This document shows, piece after piece, positions 54,281 through 64,000 of a stretch of DNA of 64,000 nucleotides (position 1 is its first letter; each line of letters opens with the position of its first letter). Both the position numbers and the translations under genes were made by a program. The stretch comes from Sphaerolaimus hirsutus. Taxonomy: Eukaryota > Nematoda > Chromadorea > Monhysterida > Sphaerolaimidae. The notes beneath the pieces were generated by a model. That model had not been told where the DNA came from. It did not search any database and saw nothing but the letters and a program-made list of their open reading frames with translations. The stretch spans positions 3,286,001-3,350,000 of the forward strand of contig OZ038456.1 of NCBI GenBank assembly GCA_964036195.1, read 5' to 3'.

Positions 54281-54410
54281 TTAATATTCCATGAAAACAA
54301 TTAGAAAATCTTGTCGACGATCAGTTTTCACACGCACAGTCTGCGACGTGTCGGTCGAGCAGGTAACTTGAATGTTGATTCCAAACTGCCCGTCCAGCAG
54401 TGGCACGATG
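54281..54410 (-). CDS. Antisense accessory gene, exon 2 (copy 1)
   Basis: Minus-strand exon after acceptor TTTCACAG; it completes a split codon and runs 42 codons to TAA at 54283-54281. Encodes IVPLLDGQFGINIQVTCSTD and then SQTVRVKTDRRQDFLIVFME, a strand-rich sequence of no family known to me. The copy 2 exon has exactly the same length (130 nt). Confidence 0.5.
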
Positions 54411-54477
54411 CTGTGAAACAGCACAGATTAATAATCCGATTAATCAGTTTCCAACAAAAGAAAAAACTTTTTCTCAC
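54411..54477 (-). other. Predicted short intron of the antisense gene (copy 1)
   Basis: 67 bases, GTGAGA donor and TTTCACAG acceptor, with TATTAAT as a possible branch site. The copy 2 intron (63462-63532) is 71 bases with ACTACTAAT. They differ at about 7 positions plus a gap, more than the flanking exons. Confidence 0.45.
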
Positions 54478-54635
54478 ATCGAGCCCTGAGCGGGAACCAA
54501 AATTTCGAACTTTCGAGCACAAAAAGCCGGCACGGCGGAAAGCTGATGCCATAATTCGAATGAAGACGAGCCATATTTGCACCCCCAGGGCATGTGACTG
54601 CCACAGCCGTCCACCGAAAAATGCAGAGAAGGCAT
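54478..54635 (-). CDS. Antisense accessory gene, exon 1 (copy 1)
   Basis: ATG at 54635-54633, 52 codons + 2 to the donor at 54477. Encodes MPSLHFSVDGCGSHMPWGCK and then ELWHQLSAVPAFCARKFEIL and VPAQGS. Joined to exon 2 the protein would be 95 residues. Between the two copies exon 1 has 3 differences, all at third positions (2 silent, 1 Lys/Asn). Three cysteines; no signal peptide. Function unknown. Confidence 0.5.
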
Positions 54636-55560
54636 GATTTTTGAATAACCAAAAAACAGCGCAAAACACTTTTTCTGAACATGTCGTTTTTAGCCCGGAG
54701 GTAAAAAATTAATGGCTGGTGGGATTGTAGGTAGAAATATGGCTAACTAATCATGCGTAAAAACGTAATGACAACTTTGCGCAGACACTCCGACGACTCG
54801 AGAACGACCATGTGCGACCGAATGACGACCCGCGGTGCACAGGGAAGTCACAGTGAACGTGCGGTTCGCTGTGCACTGCAAATCCGCCAACGAAGCCGCA
54901 GCCCCAGGACGGTATGCCCGAATGGACACTACTGCGGCCATGAATTTATTAATTGTTTCTTGTCCGTTAATTATTTAGTTGCTTCCCGTGTGATGCTAAT
55001 TTTTCTTTTTATTTCATGCTTCATTAATTAAGCTAATTAAGTTACCCGCATTTTTGAGTTAATTAAGTGAATACTTCCGTTTTCTTTTGCATTTCCCAAT
55101 ATGTACTCTCGAACGTTATAATTATTAGGCTTTTATCAAGTTTACATTTTTGGTTAAAAGGGTGCAGTGTCTGGGAATGATTAGAAAGGCTTTTTATGTT
55201 TCTAGTTAAGCTAACAGGTGTTGACTCTGTTAAATGCTTAGACGCCCCGATAGATAACATTCAGAAAATTCCCCGACCAAGTGCATTTTTATTTGGGACT
55301 AGGTAATGGGTGGAAAAGTGGCAAACGGCAATTATTGTCGGCACGCAACTGCAAGGCACATGCAGAGCACAGTTTACAGTGAAGAGCACAGCAGTGCCAA
55401 TTAATTATTCCCATCACCCAGGGTGATTGGTGAACTCACAAGTGCTAGTGTCTTGTGGCGTGTGTTCAGGCCCGAAGTTTCCAACCCTTACCTGGCAATG
55501 CAATAACCTTGAACAACCCCCGCAAATGAGCGTTCTTTCTGTGGCCTTGGTCGGGCGTGC

Positions 55561-55570
55561 TATAAAAATA
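55561..55570 (+). promoter_or_regulatory. LTR TATA box
   Basis: GCTATAAAAATATTTTTCAC, conserved in the second copy (complement at about 62363-62374). Transcription would start about 30 bases downstream, near GGCGCAGGTTGATAACACG, defining the U3/R border. Confidence 0.6.
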
Positions 55571-56011
55571 TTTTTCACCTAAAGGGGCGCAGGTTGATAA
55601 CACGTGTCACACCACCTGCTCTCTACTGTACCGTAACCTCTGAATAGAAACCCAGTTCCCGACACTCACCTACGAGATAAATTGTGTTTTAATTACGTCA
55701 ATGGTAATTACAGTTACTTTACGCTCGGTTTAATTCATAATTGTACCCGTTTTATTTAATTAGATATTTTTTCCCGCATTTAATTAATTTACTTGTGCCT
55801 TGTACGCTATGTTTACGGTTTTCCAGTGATCATTGAATTTGCCTTATTGATTCGCTTATTATGGTTAATTGTTGTGTCTTTGATTTAGTATTCATTTCGT
55901 TTATGGTAGATTTTGGTGATTATAAAACGCGCTGATTTTACATTTTTTTACCCACTAGAGGCTATACGACTCACTTGAGCTATTGTGAAATTGACTCTGA
56001 CTATATTGCTA

Positions 56012-56017
56012 AATAAA
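56012..56017 (+). promoter_or_regulatory. LTR polyadenylation signal
   Basis: AATAAA in TTGCTAAATAAAGTTCCCG. The second copy keeps AATAAAGTTTCCC (complement near 61912-61924). It lies about 420 bases after the putative start, so R would be about 400 bases long. Confidence 0.55.
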
Positions 56018-56404
56018 GTTCCCGTGAAACCAACTTGGTCCCCCTGAAGCATACTAACTGCTTAAATTTTAATTTGAATTTTATTAATTTCGGCTTTACT
56101 TTAATTTCGGCTTTTTAACAACTAATCGAAGTAAACCGCCAGCAGCAGTTACGAAAGGGATTGGTAAGTTGCCGTGTCCGTCCTCAGGAACTGTCAGGAC
56201 CCCAAGGGGTACTGGCGCCGTTCCTGATTTGCGTGTAAAATCCCCGTACCATAAAAACAATTATTTATTTAATTACGCACGCAATTAGAAGCGCAAAGGG
56301 ACCGGAATTTACAATTCTCTGCCGCGGCAAAATTCGACGAGTGGCGTATTTTTGTGGTAAAAACGGAAACTAGTAAAATTAGTAAAAACGTAAAATATCT
56401 GACA

Positions 56405-57640
56405 TCTCTCAAGCAAAAAATATAATTTAATCTCTTGGGTCATTTTTGAAAATATAATTAAATCTCTGAGAAAATCTCTGGCAGTTCAAAAAAATCTCAT
56501 AAAATCTCTCAACTTAAAGTATGATTTGATCAATATTTCAAGGTGTTTGAACCATTGATAGTAGAAATTAAGCACATTATGCGTTGTTTGACTTTTTCAT
56601 TCACAATTTCATATGATAATAGCATATTGTCTTCTGATGGCTAACTTTGTACTATCATGTATTTAGTATCTGAAACATGAACAAAAATATGGTTTAGGCA
56701 CATTTTTCCTCATAGTAGAATTAATTATTTTCACATGTGATGATCCCCCACAGAATTTATCAGATGATTTTTTCACCAAAATTTGATAACTATATTTCCA
56801 AAACATGCTGTCAACTCTTTAGTTGCTAAAACGGCTAGAACCCAGTGCATAAGTTTACCCATTGCACAAGTAGCAACACCCAGCGCCAATTCAGACTCAG
56901 CGCTTAAATACAGCCCCATACTTGAGCACTGGGACTGCAGGGGTTCAGTATGCTCCAGGGGTTAAACATATTTACGTTTACTCAAAAATACAAATACTTG
57001 AGTACTAAGTAAATACATCTAAATTTCCTCTGAAAACGTACCAGTACTCTCTTTTACGTATACTTCATGAAAGTACTTGAGTACAGAAAATGTATTTCAG
57101 ATAACTTTTTTATTGGCTCTTTCATGCCATAGAACAGAAAAAGGAAGGAAAAACTACAAACGGAGGGAAAATAGCCAAAAATTGGTATATGAGCAAATAT
57201 ATAAATAGTTAAAAATAGATGAAAATTGGCAAAAAGCACATGAACTAGTGAATTTGAAGGTGAAAATGGGCAAATATAGAGAGATTTTCTTGAGAGATTT
57301 TCTCAATCAGGAGAAAATATAATTAAATCTCTCTGGAAAATCATGGAAAAAATATAAATCTCAGAAAATCTTATCTTCTGAGATTTTCTGAGATTTTTTA
57401 AATATAAATCTCCCAGAGATTTTTTCAATGCTATTCGCAGTGTATACACATCTTTTAGTTGTGGTAGAACTGTCAAATACCTGGATTACATGAGTTGACA
57501 GAATGCATTCATACAATGAATCAAGTCCAAATTTTCTGAGGAGAAAATAACTCCCCCTTGAATAACTCCCCCTCAAAAACGCTGACGAAAAAATAACTCC
57601 CCTGGGGACTTATTCGAGGATATACGGTAACTCAAGTGCG
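56405..57640. other. AT-rich spacer after the first LTR
   Basis: Two blocks rich in AAATCTC and AGATTTTCTGAGA (56405-56520 and 57255-57425), a GTTTACTCAAAAATAC / AAGTACTTGAGTAC block related to the 39774 element (56970-57090), and a GAATAACTCCCC / TATTCGAGG end near 57545-57630. No gene. Confidence 0.45.
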
Positions 57641-58182
57641 AGCATGACATCCTAAAGAAATAAACAGTGAATAGTGGCGGCAGTGAGGCGGCTGGCGCTC
57701 TTGCGAACTGCCCGCCGCCTTGTCCGAAAGCGGCGATTCCACAGCTATCGCAAATTGCGCCATCGTTACGTCGTTTTTTAATGTTTTTCTCAGGCGGTCG
57801 CATTATTGGAGAGTGTCGCATTATTATAGGGCCCACACACGCTAGTTGACATCGACACCAAATGTCAACTGGTGCCGATCCCGATTCAAAGCTTGCTGAC
57901 GAGCCGATGAACGACGTTCAAACGCAAGCTTTGAATTGGGAACGGAACCAGTTGACATTTGGTGAGGGAAACCCATTATTTAACCACAGCGACTCGTAAC
58001 CCATCGACTTGTAAGCCAAAGTGCTTCGTCTCTAAAGCCGCAGTCAATCATTTGACTCGTCACCAAAAGTGTGTCATTATTTAACCCCATTGTATCATTA
58101 TTTAAGCCATGAGCACATAATGCATATTTTGTCTCATTATTCAAGCTATGTTTACAGTGTATTGAATTCATATTTATGTATT

Positions 58183-58626
58183 TACCGTATTTCCTCGAAA
58201 TACCCCCCGGGGGGTGATTGTTTCATAGTGGTCCCGAGAGGGGGGGGGGTTAAACGAGGGGGGGGGGGTATTTCGAGGGGGGGGGGGTTATTGTTTCCCA
58301 AGAAAATTTTTGAAAACCAAGTACGAAATTGTCGTCTGAAACGTACGCAGACGTCGAAAAATGCAACAAAAACCGCCATTTATAAGGTTCTGTAGACTAA
58401 TATTAGTATGTACCTAGATGGTATGTACACTGTTCTAACGTGACACCGACATTGTTTTAACGTGTGTTCTGCAGTACACAGAACACAAACTACAGTTATT
58501 GTCATGTACGTTCCCTTTACACTCAATTTGGGGGGGGGTATTTCGAGGGGGGGGTGATTGTTTCATAGTGGTCTCGAGAGGGGGGGGGGGTCAAACGAGG
58601 GGGGGGGTATTTCGAGGAAATACGGT
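58183..58626. repeat. TACCGTATTT TIR element, copy 6
   Basis: Ends TACCGTATTTCCTCGAAATA and complement, long G runs near both ends. Closest to copy 1 (same GGTGATTGTTTCATAGTGG block at both ends). Confidence 0.8.
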
Positions 58627-58911
58627 ATTTACATGCCAGAGGATAGATGAAGAGGGTGCAACGATGTTGTCGTCGAACAGGATTGTTGTCGAGAATGGAA
58701 AATAAACATGAATACACAAATGCAGATAAGTATAAAAGTACAAAAATGCAGATAAGTATAAAAATGAACATCTTTTTCTCTCCATATGATACTCTTATGC
58801 ATGAAACAGTCTTTACATATGTTGTCCATTATCTTTGTTAGGACCAAAAGTATCTGTGATCCACTTCATCCAGCCAACAAGAAATTAGCCACGTGTGTCC
58901 AAGCCAGGGTT

Positions 58912-59077
58912 GGTTTTAGTAAAATTCTTTTTACTAAAATTGTATTTTATTTTTATTAAAATTGTATTTTATTTTTATTTTATTCTTCAATTTTACATTT
59001 TATTTTTATTTGATTCTTTAATTTTCTATTTTATCTTAATTTTATTTTTATTTTTTTTCTGAGATTTTGCCAACCCT
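58912..59077. repeat. AGGGTTGGTTTTA..CCAACCCT TIR element (short)
   Basis: CAGGGTTGGTTTTAGTAAAA on the left, GAGATTTTGCCAACCCTGG on the right. AT-rich TTTTATTTTTATTT core. Same family as 19156-20165. Confidence 0.7.
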
Positions 59078-59952
59078 GGTCCAAGCACATTACCCAAAAT
59101 CGACTGTGACTTACTCATGTATATATGTATACATTTATATGTATACACATTAAGTATTTACCTGTATTGTGGCTTACGAGTTGACACATTGGGTTAAAGA
59201 ATGATTTACAATGGCTTTAATGATGACACACTTTTTGACATTAAATGTGGCTGAAATTTCGCCATAATTTGGCTTACCTAGAGAGGTACTTTGGCTTTAC
59301 AGTCGTTGGGTTAAATCTCGGGTAGCTTAAATCTCGCTATACTCTCACATTTGGTGGGGGGGGGGCATACTCACTGAACGTGCACAAAGGGGTCGCACTA
59401 TTGGAGAGGTCGCTTTATTGGAGACCAGTCGCCAAAATAGAGAATTTACGGTATAAGACGGTGCTTATCGAATACAATTCTAACAAAATAAAGCCATGCC
59501 AGCGAGACTTTCGGAATTTCGCTTGAAGTCCTAAAAGTCGTACAAGATTTCATCGAAAAATGGGATTAAGGCATTTGCAATACTCCAAAAAAAAGTCCGT
59601 GAAAAACAGCGAGAACAACACGTCTACAAACACAGATAAAAAACTTGTGCGCAAATATTTAGTTTGGTAAATGACGGTTGCGCGCACACTTCACTACAAC
59701 TTCTCTCAAGGTAACCTTTTTGCTGTGTGATTTTTAGTTTTTCCTTGTGTAATATCACAATTATTTATATCAGTCTCAGTCCCTACTGATTTGAGATGCC
59801 ATTCCACTCCAATGAAAACGTAATTGGTTGTAAAATTGTGCACAGTGCAAATATGTAAATATTTCTTTTTGGGAATCTTTAATATCCATGTTATTTTTAA
59901 TAGTTTTTGCGCATCTTTTATACTCATCGATAAATTATCGAGTTCTAGTGCC

Positions 59953-60782
59953 TGGGGCCAGTTCCGCAAGTGTACAAGTTACTAGTTAAAACATAAGAGT
60001 TGAGTAAAATTACAAATGGCAAGTTAAGAGTACAGTTAAAGTTTCAGAGAAAAGTTCAAATTTAAGAGTTGAGTTAAATGACAAATGATTAGTTAAGAGA
60101 TAAGAGTAAAGTTAAGAGTCAAGCAAGTGTATCCAAATCTTATTTTTTGTATCCAGATCTTATGTTTTTGTATCCAAATCTTATTTTCTCTCGAATGTGA
60201 AACCATGTGAAATAGTAATCCATGTGAAACCTGGGGCCAGTTCCGCAAGTGGAAAAGTTAAGAGTTAAAGGTTAAGAGTTTAAATAAATAAAATAAAAAA
60301 TAAAATAAAATAAAATAACAAATGGCAAGTTATGAGTGAAGTTAAATGATAAATGATGAGTTAAGAGACAAGAGTAAAGTTAAATGACAAATGATTAGTT
60401 AAGAGATAAGAGTTAAGTTAAGGGTCAAGCAAGTGTATCCAAATCTTATTTCTTCTTATCCACATCTTATGTTTTTGTATCCAAATCTTATTTTTCGACA
60501 TAAGATTTGGATACAAAGACATACGATCTGGATACGAAAAAATAAGATTTGGATACACTTGCTTGACTCTTAACTTTACTCTTATCTATCAACTAATCAT
60601 TTGTCATTTAACTCAAGTCTTAAATTTTAACTTTTCTATTAAACTTAAACTGTACTCTTAACTCGCCATTTGTAACTTTACTCAACTCTTATGTTTTAAC
60701 TAGTAACTTGTACACTTGCGGAACCGGCACCAGATCTGCAAATTCAGACGTGCGAACTTTTCAATTTGCGGAACTGGCCCCT
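59953..60782. repeat. GGGGCCAGTTCCGCAAGTG TIR element with GTATCCAAATCTTA units
   Basis: Left GGGGCCAGTTCCGCAAGTGT, right GCGGAACTGGCCCC. An internal start of the same end occurs at 60231 and its complement at 60715, so two elements are nested or duplicated. The core has TATCCAAATCTTA in both orientations and AGTTAAGAG/CTCTTAACT units. Confidence 0.7.
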
Positions 60783-60853
60783 AGTCTGTTAGAAGTGTGG
60801 TGTCCTTACCCAGAAGTATTTACAGTCTATTTATGATAGTCGACGAGCCCGAC

Positions 60854-61240
60854 TACCGTATTACCTCGAATTGTCCCCCATTGGATTAACCCCCCCCCCC
60901 CCCTCAATATCAGCTGGGGAAATAATAATCCCCCATGGAAATACCCCCCTCTCCGGAATGATGTACATCCTGTATGCAACGTACATGATGTATTTATTAC
61001 TGCTAATTAGCATTGCAGCTACGCATAGACTAGTTTGTGTAGCTATCTACATTTTTATGTCCTAATATATCCTGTTTGGACACATTTATTGCCTGTTTTG
61101 TGTGCACAAATGCCTACTATTTACTATGATACTTACGAAAATTTCTGACGAAATAATACCCCCCCCCCTAGAATAAGCCCCCCTCGAATTAATTCCCCCC
61201 TCAATAAACCCCCATGGGGGTATTTCGAGGTAATACAGTA
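60854..61240. repeat. TACCGTATTACCTCG TIR element, variant copy 7
   Basis: Left TACCGTATTACCTCGAATTG, right TTTCGAGGTAATACAGTA. TIR altered at one position in both arms (TTACC / GGTAA), so a separate subfamily with its own compensated TIR. Confidence 0.75.
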
Positions 61241-61525
61241 TGTGCAATCAAGGATGTATCCAGGGGGGGGGGGGCGGGTGATTGCCTTGAATAAACACCC
61301 GACCCCCCCCCCCCCTTTAGGCATATGATCAATTTGCTGTGTACAAAAATTGCACATTGTTATTGTTATTATCCCAAGGGAATTATTCAAGGCAAATGCG
61401 GCATTTTACATTCCATTTACAACTTGGAGCTCCTGCGAATATAAAAATATAAAAATTCACTATCGAAGGGTACCACACCATGTAAATTTGATCTAAAATG
61501 TTTCAAAATTGGTCAAATGTTATGG

Positions 61526-62763
61526 TGTCAGATATTTTACGTTTTTACTAATTTTACTACCTTCCGTTTTTACCACAAAAATACGCCACTCGTCGAGTTT
61601 TGCCGCGGCGGAGAATTGCAAATTCCGGTCCCTTTGCGCTTCCACTTGCGTGCTTAATTAAATAAATAATTGGTTTTTATGGTACGGGGATGTTCACACG
61701 CAAATCAGGAACGGCGCCAGTACCCCTTGGGGTCCTGACAGTTCCTGAGGACGGACACGGCAACTTACCACTCCCTTTCGTAACTGCTGCCAGCGGTTTT
61801 ACTTCGATTAATTGTTAAAAGCCGTAATTAATGCAAAGCCGAAATTAATAAAATTCAAATTAAAATCCAAGCAGTTAGTATGCTTCAGGGGGACCAAGTT
61901 GGGTTCACGGGAAACTTTATTTTAGCGATGTAGTCAGAGTCAATTTCACAATAGCTCAAGTGAGTCGTATAGCCTCTAGTGGGTGAAAAAATGTAAAATC
62001 AGCGAGTTTTATAATCACCAAAAACCTACCATAATCAAAATGAATACTAAATCAGAGACACAACAATTAACCGTAATAAGCGAATTAATAAGGCAAATTC
62101 AATGATCACTGGAAAACCGTAAACACAGCGTACGAGGCACAAGTAAATTAATTCAATGCGGGAAAAATAATTAATTTAAACGAACGGGTGCAAATGTAAT
62201 TTAAATCAAGCGTAAAGTAACTGTGATTATCACTGACGTAATTAAAATGCAATTCATCTCAAAGGTGAGTGTCATTAGCTGGGTTCTATTCAGAGGTTAC
62301 GGTGCAACTCAGAGCAGGTGGTGTGACACGTGTTATCAACCTGCGCCCCTTTAGGTGAAAAATATTTTTATAGCGCGCCCGACCAAGGCCACAGAAAGAA
62401 CGCTCATTTGCGGGGTTTGTTCAAGGTTATTGCATTGCCGGGTAAGGGTTGGAACTTTGGGACTAAACACACGCCACAAAACACTAGCACTTGTGAGTTC
62501 ACCAATCACCCTGGGTGATGGGAATAATTAATTGGCACTACTGTGCTCTTCACTATAAACTGTGCTCTGCATGTGTCTTGCAGTCGCATGCCGACAATAA
62601 TTGCCGTTTGCCACTTTTCCACCCATTACCTAGTCCTAAGTAAAAAGCACTTGGTCAGGGAATTTTCTGAATGTTATCTATCGGGGCGTCTAAGCATTTA
62701 ACAGAGTCAACACCTGTTAGCTTAACCAGAAACATTAAAGTCTTTCTAACCCATTCCCAGACA
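61526..62763 (-). repeat. 3' LTR of the second copy (about 1238 bp)
   Basis: Ends (read on minus) TGTC at 62763 and GACA at 61526, giving nearly the same length as the first LTR (1237). TATA and AATAAA sites are conserved. The left boundary is inferred as for copy 1. Confidence 0.6.
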
Positions 62764-63303
62764 CCGCACCCTTTTGACCAAAAATGTAAACTTGATTAAA
62801 CCTAAAAATTATAACATTCGAAAGTACATGTTGGGAAATGCATTTAAAAAGAAAAAACGGAAGTAGTCACTTAATTAACTCAAAATGCGGGTAACCTAAT
62901 TAGCTTAATTAATGAATCACTAAAATGAAAATTAAAAATTAGCGTCACACGGGAAATAATTAAATAATTAACGGAAAAGAATCAATTAATAAATTCAGGG
63001 CCGCAGTAGTGTCCATTCGGGCGTACCGTCCTGGGGCTGCGGCTTCGTTGGCGGATTTGCAGTGCACAGCGAACCGCACGTTCACTGTGACTTCCCTGTG
63101 CACCGCGGGTCGTCATTCGGTCGCACATGGTCGTTCTCGAGTCGTCGGAGTGTCTGCGCAAAGTTGTCGTTACGTTTTCACGCATGATTAGTTAGCCATA
63201 TTTCTACCTACAATCCCACCAGCCATTAATTTTTTACCTCCGGGCTAAAAACGACATGTTCAGAAAAAGTGTTTTGCGCCGTTTTTTGATTATTCAAAAA
63301 ATC

Positions 63304-63461
63304 ATGCCTTCTCTGCATTTTTCGGTGGACGGCTGTGGCAGTCACATGCCCTGGGGGTGCAAATATGGCTCGTCTTCATTTGAATTATGGCATCAGCTTT
63401 CTGCCGTGCCGGCTTTTTGTGCTCGAAACTTCGAAATTTTGGTTCCCGCTCAGGGCTCGAT
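63304..63461 (+). CDS. Antisense accessory gene, exon 1 (copy 2)
   Basis: ATG 63304-63306, 158 nt, exactly as long as in copy 1. Ends at donor GTGAGA. Antisense to the element's own direction, hence plus strand here. One predicted residue differs from copy 1 in this exon. Confidence 0.5.
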
Positions 63462-63532
63462 GTGAGAAAAAGTTTTTTCTTTTTGATTTTGGAAACTAAT
63501 TAATCAGACTACTAATCTGTATTATTTCACAG

Positions 63533-63662
63533 CATCGTGCCACTGTTGGATGGGCAGTTTGGAATCAACATTCAAGTTACCTGCTCAACCGACATGTCGC
63601 AGTCCGTGCGTGTGAAAATTGATCGTCGACAAGATTTTCTAATTGTTTTCATGGAATATTAA
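63533..63662 (+). CDS. Antisense accessory gene, exon 2 (copy 2)
   Basis: After acceptor TTTCACAG, 130 nt to TAA at 63660-63662, same length as copy 1. Six codons differ from copy 1, three of them silently. The intron between (63462-63532) is 71 nt against 67 in copy 1. Confidence 0.5.
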
Positions 63663-63790
63663 CAAGTATGTTTGTTGTTTGCTGATTATTTTTGTTACAG
63701 AGTTGTCTGTTTCTCCTGACGACAAAAGTTTTGCATGAATTATTACATTGAAACTTTGATAACTGGGCTTTTGACAAAAATTGTTTCGTA

Positions 63791-64000
63791 TCAATTTTCA
63801 CAATTACCATTTTCCATGTGGTGTTCTACCTGTTGCGCTGGAGCTTCCTCCGGTGGCAGTGGGATGGCCTCGACCGCGTCGTGGTGCTCGGGCGGCGGCG
63901 AGGGGGGCTCGGCTACGTTCTGCAGTGCCATGGCCGCCATGTCGTTGCTAATGGGGGAATATTCTTCATTAGGGCGGTAAACTGGTTCGACAACGGGCAC
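63791..64000 (-). CDS. Helicase C-terminus of the second copy (partial)
   Basis: 69 codons to the stop at 63793-63791, matching the acidic Pro-rich tail of the first helicase with one or two residue changes (for example Lys to Glu in the HHDAV block). The helicase core is outside the window. The open frame shows the tail is translated sequence in both copies. Confidence 0.85.
   Translation of the reverse strand: MPVVEPVYRPNEEYSPISNDMAAMALQNVAEPPSPPPEHHDAVEAIPLPPEEAPAQQVEHHMENGNCEN

Larger units (their letters stand above)
54156..55167 (+). other. 3' untranslated region of the element, between helicase and LTR
   Basis: No sense-strand gene. The antisense strand carries a two-exon ORF (separate entries). 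The part at 54747-54941 is GC-richer and differs from the second copy (63000-63200) at only a few positions, so it may be another exon, a promoter or a packaging/transport element. A tract TTAAAAGGGTGCAG just before 55168 could be the polypurine tract for plus-strand priming. Confidence 0.5.
42857..56404 (+). mobile_element. Ty3/gypsy-type LTR retroelement with glycoprotein inside the gag-pol frame and an added helicase ORF
   Basis: Order seen: gag (zinc knuckle 43018-43059), signal/transmembrane segment (43987-44056), cysteine-rich ectodomain-like region, transmembrane segment (45608-45680), aspartic protease (DTGA 46073), RT (YIDD 47445), RNase H, integrase (HHCC, D-D-35-E, C-terminal domain to 49958), ORF of 339 codons (50185-51204), SF1 helicase (to 54155), non-coding 3' region with an antisense two-exon ORF, and a 3' LTR (55168-56404). 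The 5' LTR is in the gap. In Ty3/gypsy errantiviruses and in retroviruses env follows pol; here the glycoprotein-like region precedes protease. This copy has two shifts and two TGA stops in gag-pol, while the two downstream ORFs are open, so it is probably defective. Confidence 0.85.
55168..56404 (+). repeat. 3' LTR of the retroelement (about 1237 bp)
   Basis: Bounded by TGTC at 55168 and GACA at 56404, matching inverted ends. The right end is fixed by where similarity to the inverted second copy stops (61526). It contains a TATA box (55561), an AATAAA (56012) and a region of TTAATTA-rich sequence. The left boundary is inferred from TGTC and the purine tract and is less sure than the right. 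The 5' LTR is not in the window. Confidence 0.6.
57965..59330. repeat. Region of TCATTATTTAACCC units with a nested TIR element
   Basis: Left part has GTAACCCATCGACTTGTAAG and TCATTATTTAACCCCATTG; the right part, from 59165, has GTGGCTTACGAGTTGACACA and TTGGCTTACC, complementary to motifs on the left. A TACCGTATTT element (58183-58626) and an AGGGTTGG...CCAACCCT element (58912-59077) are inserted. Confidence 0.5.
61526..64000 (-). mobile_element. Second copy of the retroelement, 3' part, inverted, runs off right edge
   Basis: The minus strand from 64000 to 61526 is colinear with 53930-56404 on the plus strand: helicase C-terminus, 3' region with the antisense ORF, then LTR. Similarity stops at TGTCAGATATT (61526) in this orientation, the same base as the end of the first copy. 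The rest of this element must lie right of the window. The two copies are tail to tail, 5.1 kb apart, and are diverged by small indels and substitutions throughout the LTR. Confidence 0.9.

Noticed and set aside
54753..55031. Sense ORF of 92 codons in the 3' region, partly present in the second copy
   Set aside because: Differences between copies change residues at most positions (for example Lys/Glu, Met/Thr, His/Pro) and the end is not shared, so no sign of coding constraint on this strand.

Overview
This is a eukaryotic, almost certainly metazoan (invertebrate), genome scaffold. Host genes are split into short GC-rich exons separated by long AT-rich introns that are full of small inverted-repeat elements. 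The proteins are animal proteins: striatin, translation initiation factor eIF5, a chromodomain protein and a secreted cysteine-rich protein. I cannot name the species. A 200-base run of N at 42657-42856 marks an assembly gap.

Layout. All host genes lie on the minus strand. From right to left they are: the last exon of an unidentified gene (42523-42656, against the gap); eIF5 (8 exons, 38878 down to 32248, first coding exon(s) not found); a secreted cysteine-rich protein (28921 down to at least 23747, 3' end not found); a compact chromodomain protein (4 exons, 16556 down to 10897, complete); and the N-terminal half of striatin (9 exons, 7513 down to 1045, WD40 half off the left edge). Exon boundaries were chosen by GT/AG sites, and reading phase is consistent across every junction.

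From 42857 to 56404 (plus strand) lies a large LTR retroelement of Ty3/gypsy type whose 5' end is lost in the gap. Its order is unusual: gag (zinc knuckle, RGG tract), a signal-peptide/cysteine-rich/furin-site/transmembrane glycoprotein-like region, aspartic protease, RT, RNase H, integrase, then a 339-codon ORF of unknown function and an SF1 (Upf1-like) helicase ORF, then about 1 kb of 3' region and a roughly 1.24-kb LTR. The glycoprotein-like region is in frame with protease-RT instead of following integrase. The copy is broken: one shift near 44265, one in a T-run inside RT (47245-47249), and TGA stops at 48486 and 49710. The 3' end of a second copy lies in opposite orientation at 64000-61526, so the two are tail to tail.

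The most interesting hidden signal is on the antisense strand of the 3' region: a two-exon ORF (54635-54478 plus 54410-54281) with GT-AG splice sites and matching phase. It is present in both copies with identical exon lengths but an intron that differs in length and sequence. This looks like an undescribed antisense accessory gene of the element.

The rest of the window is mostly non-autonomous repeats. They include a TIR family beginning TACCGTATTTCCTCG (at least 7 copies), a CGTAGCCAGG/CCTGGCTACG family with long G/C runs, AGGGTTGG, AGGGTGTCA and AGGGTGGCAGA TIR families with internal tandem repeats, several large palindromes, and one captured BEL/Pao pol fragment.
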